Source: Citrifermentans bemidjiense Bem (GTDB lineage Bacteria > Desulfobacterota > Desulfuromonadia > Geobacterales > Geobacteraceae). From it: a stretch of DNA of 64,000 bases. Positions 63,616 through 64,000 of this stretch are shown here, piece after piece. Both the position numbers and the translations under genes were made by a program. A model generated the notes under the pieces. It had not been told where the DNA came from and searched no databases. It worked only from the letters and a program-made list of their open reading frames with translations. Location of the stretch: NCBI RefSeq assembly GCF_000020725.1, contig NC_011146.1:1425501-1489500 (forward strand), given 5' to 3'. How positions within the stretch are numbered: the stretch's first letter is position 1; each line of letters opens with the position of its first letter.

Positions 63616-63664
63616 GGTGCTTTCTCCAATCCGGCTCCCGACTGCCACAGTCAAGAGGTTTTCA

Positions 63665-64000
63665 ATGTCCATAAAAAGTGCGTGCCGCCGATCATTGATA
63701 CTGTTCATGCTGTTGATCGTTCCCGCTCCTCTGCTCGCCGCGCCGTTTCTCTCCATCGCCTCGCCGTCGGCCGACGGCGTATTCGTGCTGCGCGGGGAGC
63801 AGATGGCAGGCGTCGCCGGGCTCGATATCACCATCGGCTACGACAGGAACACGCTCTCCACACCGCACATCGCCATGGGAAGCCTCGTTGACGGCATGCT
63901 GAACTCCAGCAATCCGAGCAACCCGATCAGGCTTGCCATCGTCGGCACCAACGGGATCGCGGTAGCAAGCGGCGTCATCGCTACCATCACCTTCGAACGC
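63665..64000 (+). CDS. Secreted cohesin-like domain protein, N-terminal part
   Basis: The frame is open to the window edge; 112 codons are visible. It has a signal peptide (basic MSIKSACRRS, hydrophobic LILFMLLIVP, cleavage near LLAA), then a beta-rich domain starting FLSIASPSADGVFVLRGEQ with GLDITIGYDRNTLS and AIVGTNGIAVASGVIATITF, the pattern of cohesin domains and similar to the C-terminus of the secretin upstream. AGAGG lies five to six bases before the ATG. It could be a surface protein exported by the neighbouring secretion system. Confidence 0.65.
   Translation, partial: MSIKSACRRSLILFMLLIVPAPLLAAPFLSIASPSADGVFVLRGEQMAGVAGLDITIGYDRNTLSTPHIAMGSLVDGMLNSSNPSNPIRLAIVGTNGIAVASGVIATITFER

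Noticed and set aside
63560-63664. Cyclic di-GMP (GEMM) riboswitch ahead of the cohesin-like gene
   Set aside because: GEMM riboswitches are frequent in Geobacter leaders, but the hallmark GCAAACC and GACGCAAAGCC segments are absent here.

Overview
The window looks like a chromosomal segment of a Geobacter-type delta-proteobacterium (Desulfuromonadota, Geobacteraceae: Geobacter, Geomonas or Citrifermentans-like). The indications are a GC-rich core, many c-type cytochrome subunits, a citramalate synthase of the Geobacter type beside aspartate kinase, the order tig-clpP-clpX-lon-HU, and an atypical type II secretion locus followed by ftsE-ftsX-envC-ctpA. The species call is an inference from gene content and cannot be fixed by eye.

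Layout. 1-8.5 kb: the tail of a diguanylate cyclase, then a leftward cbb3 oxidase operon ccoNOQP-ccoGHIS with a TauE/SafE-like membrane protein downstream. In this operon the c-hemes are redistributed: CcoO carries two and CcoP one. 8.9-10.9 kb: a small CxxC protein and hydroxylamine reductase (hcp). 11-17.4 kb: an AT-richer accessory stretch. Its first half (ompA-like, aqpZ, mscL) is bracketed by two almost identical terminators. Its second half holds a lipoprotein, a Cys-rich unknown, a CoiA-like nuclease, a GNAT acetyltransferase, and a DUF4160/DUF2442 pair with a further broken DUF2442 copy, followed by a 42-nt degenerate tandem repeat. 18-23.2 kb: norCB (with a two-heme NorC), an IS481-family element inserted in a REP-like palindrome, the iron-sulfur repair protein RIC behind an FNR-type box, and a bacteriohemerythrin. 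Together with hcp and cbb3 this forms a low-oxygen and nitrosative-stress neighbourhood.

23.4-35 kb: a divergent polysaccharide deacetylase, a ParA-like ATPase with a Cys-containing C-terminal part and a probable leaderless promoter, then xseA-xseB-ispA-dxs, a TPR/metallopeptidase, acpS, nnr, a CBS protein and tsaE, all rightward. 35-42 kb: lysC with an internal start, cimA, a ComEA-like helix-hairpin-helix protein whose 5' end contains a terminator-like hairpin, a 51-residue zinc ribbon, an Rrf2 regulator, and cydAB. A shared motif in front of the Rrf2 gene and of cydA suggests a local regulatory circuit. 42.5-48.5 kb: the proteostasis block tig-clpP-clpX-lon and HU. 48.5-49 kb: tRNA-Asp, tRNA-Val, tRNA-Asp. 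49-64 kb: a polyprenol-phosphate glycosyltransferase, an atypical type II secretion operon (F, E, PilM/N/O/P-like, a lipoprotein secretin fused to a cohesin domain, two pseudopilins), the cell-division set ftsE-ftsX-envC-like-ctpA, and at the right edge the start of a secreted cohesin-like protein.

Three dispersed repeat families recur between genes: a C-rich palindromic REP (1.1, 20.4/21.7 and 26.1 kb), a GTTCAACGTT-based element (22.6, 36.4 and 48.7 kb), and hairpin terminators. No CRISPR array, rRNA, prophage or convincing riboswitch was seen. No strong case for a wholly new defence system emerged. The most unusual items are the heme redistribution in CcoO/CcoP and NorC, the cohesin-bearing secretin next to a cohesin-like protein, the terminator buried in a coding region, and the CoiA-like nuclease pair in the accessory segment.
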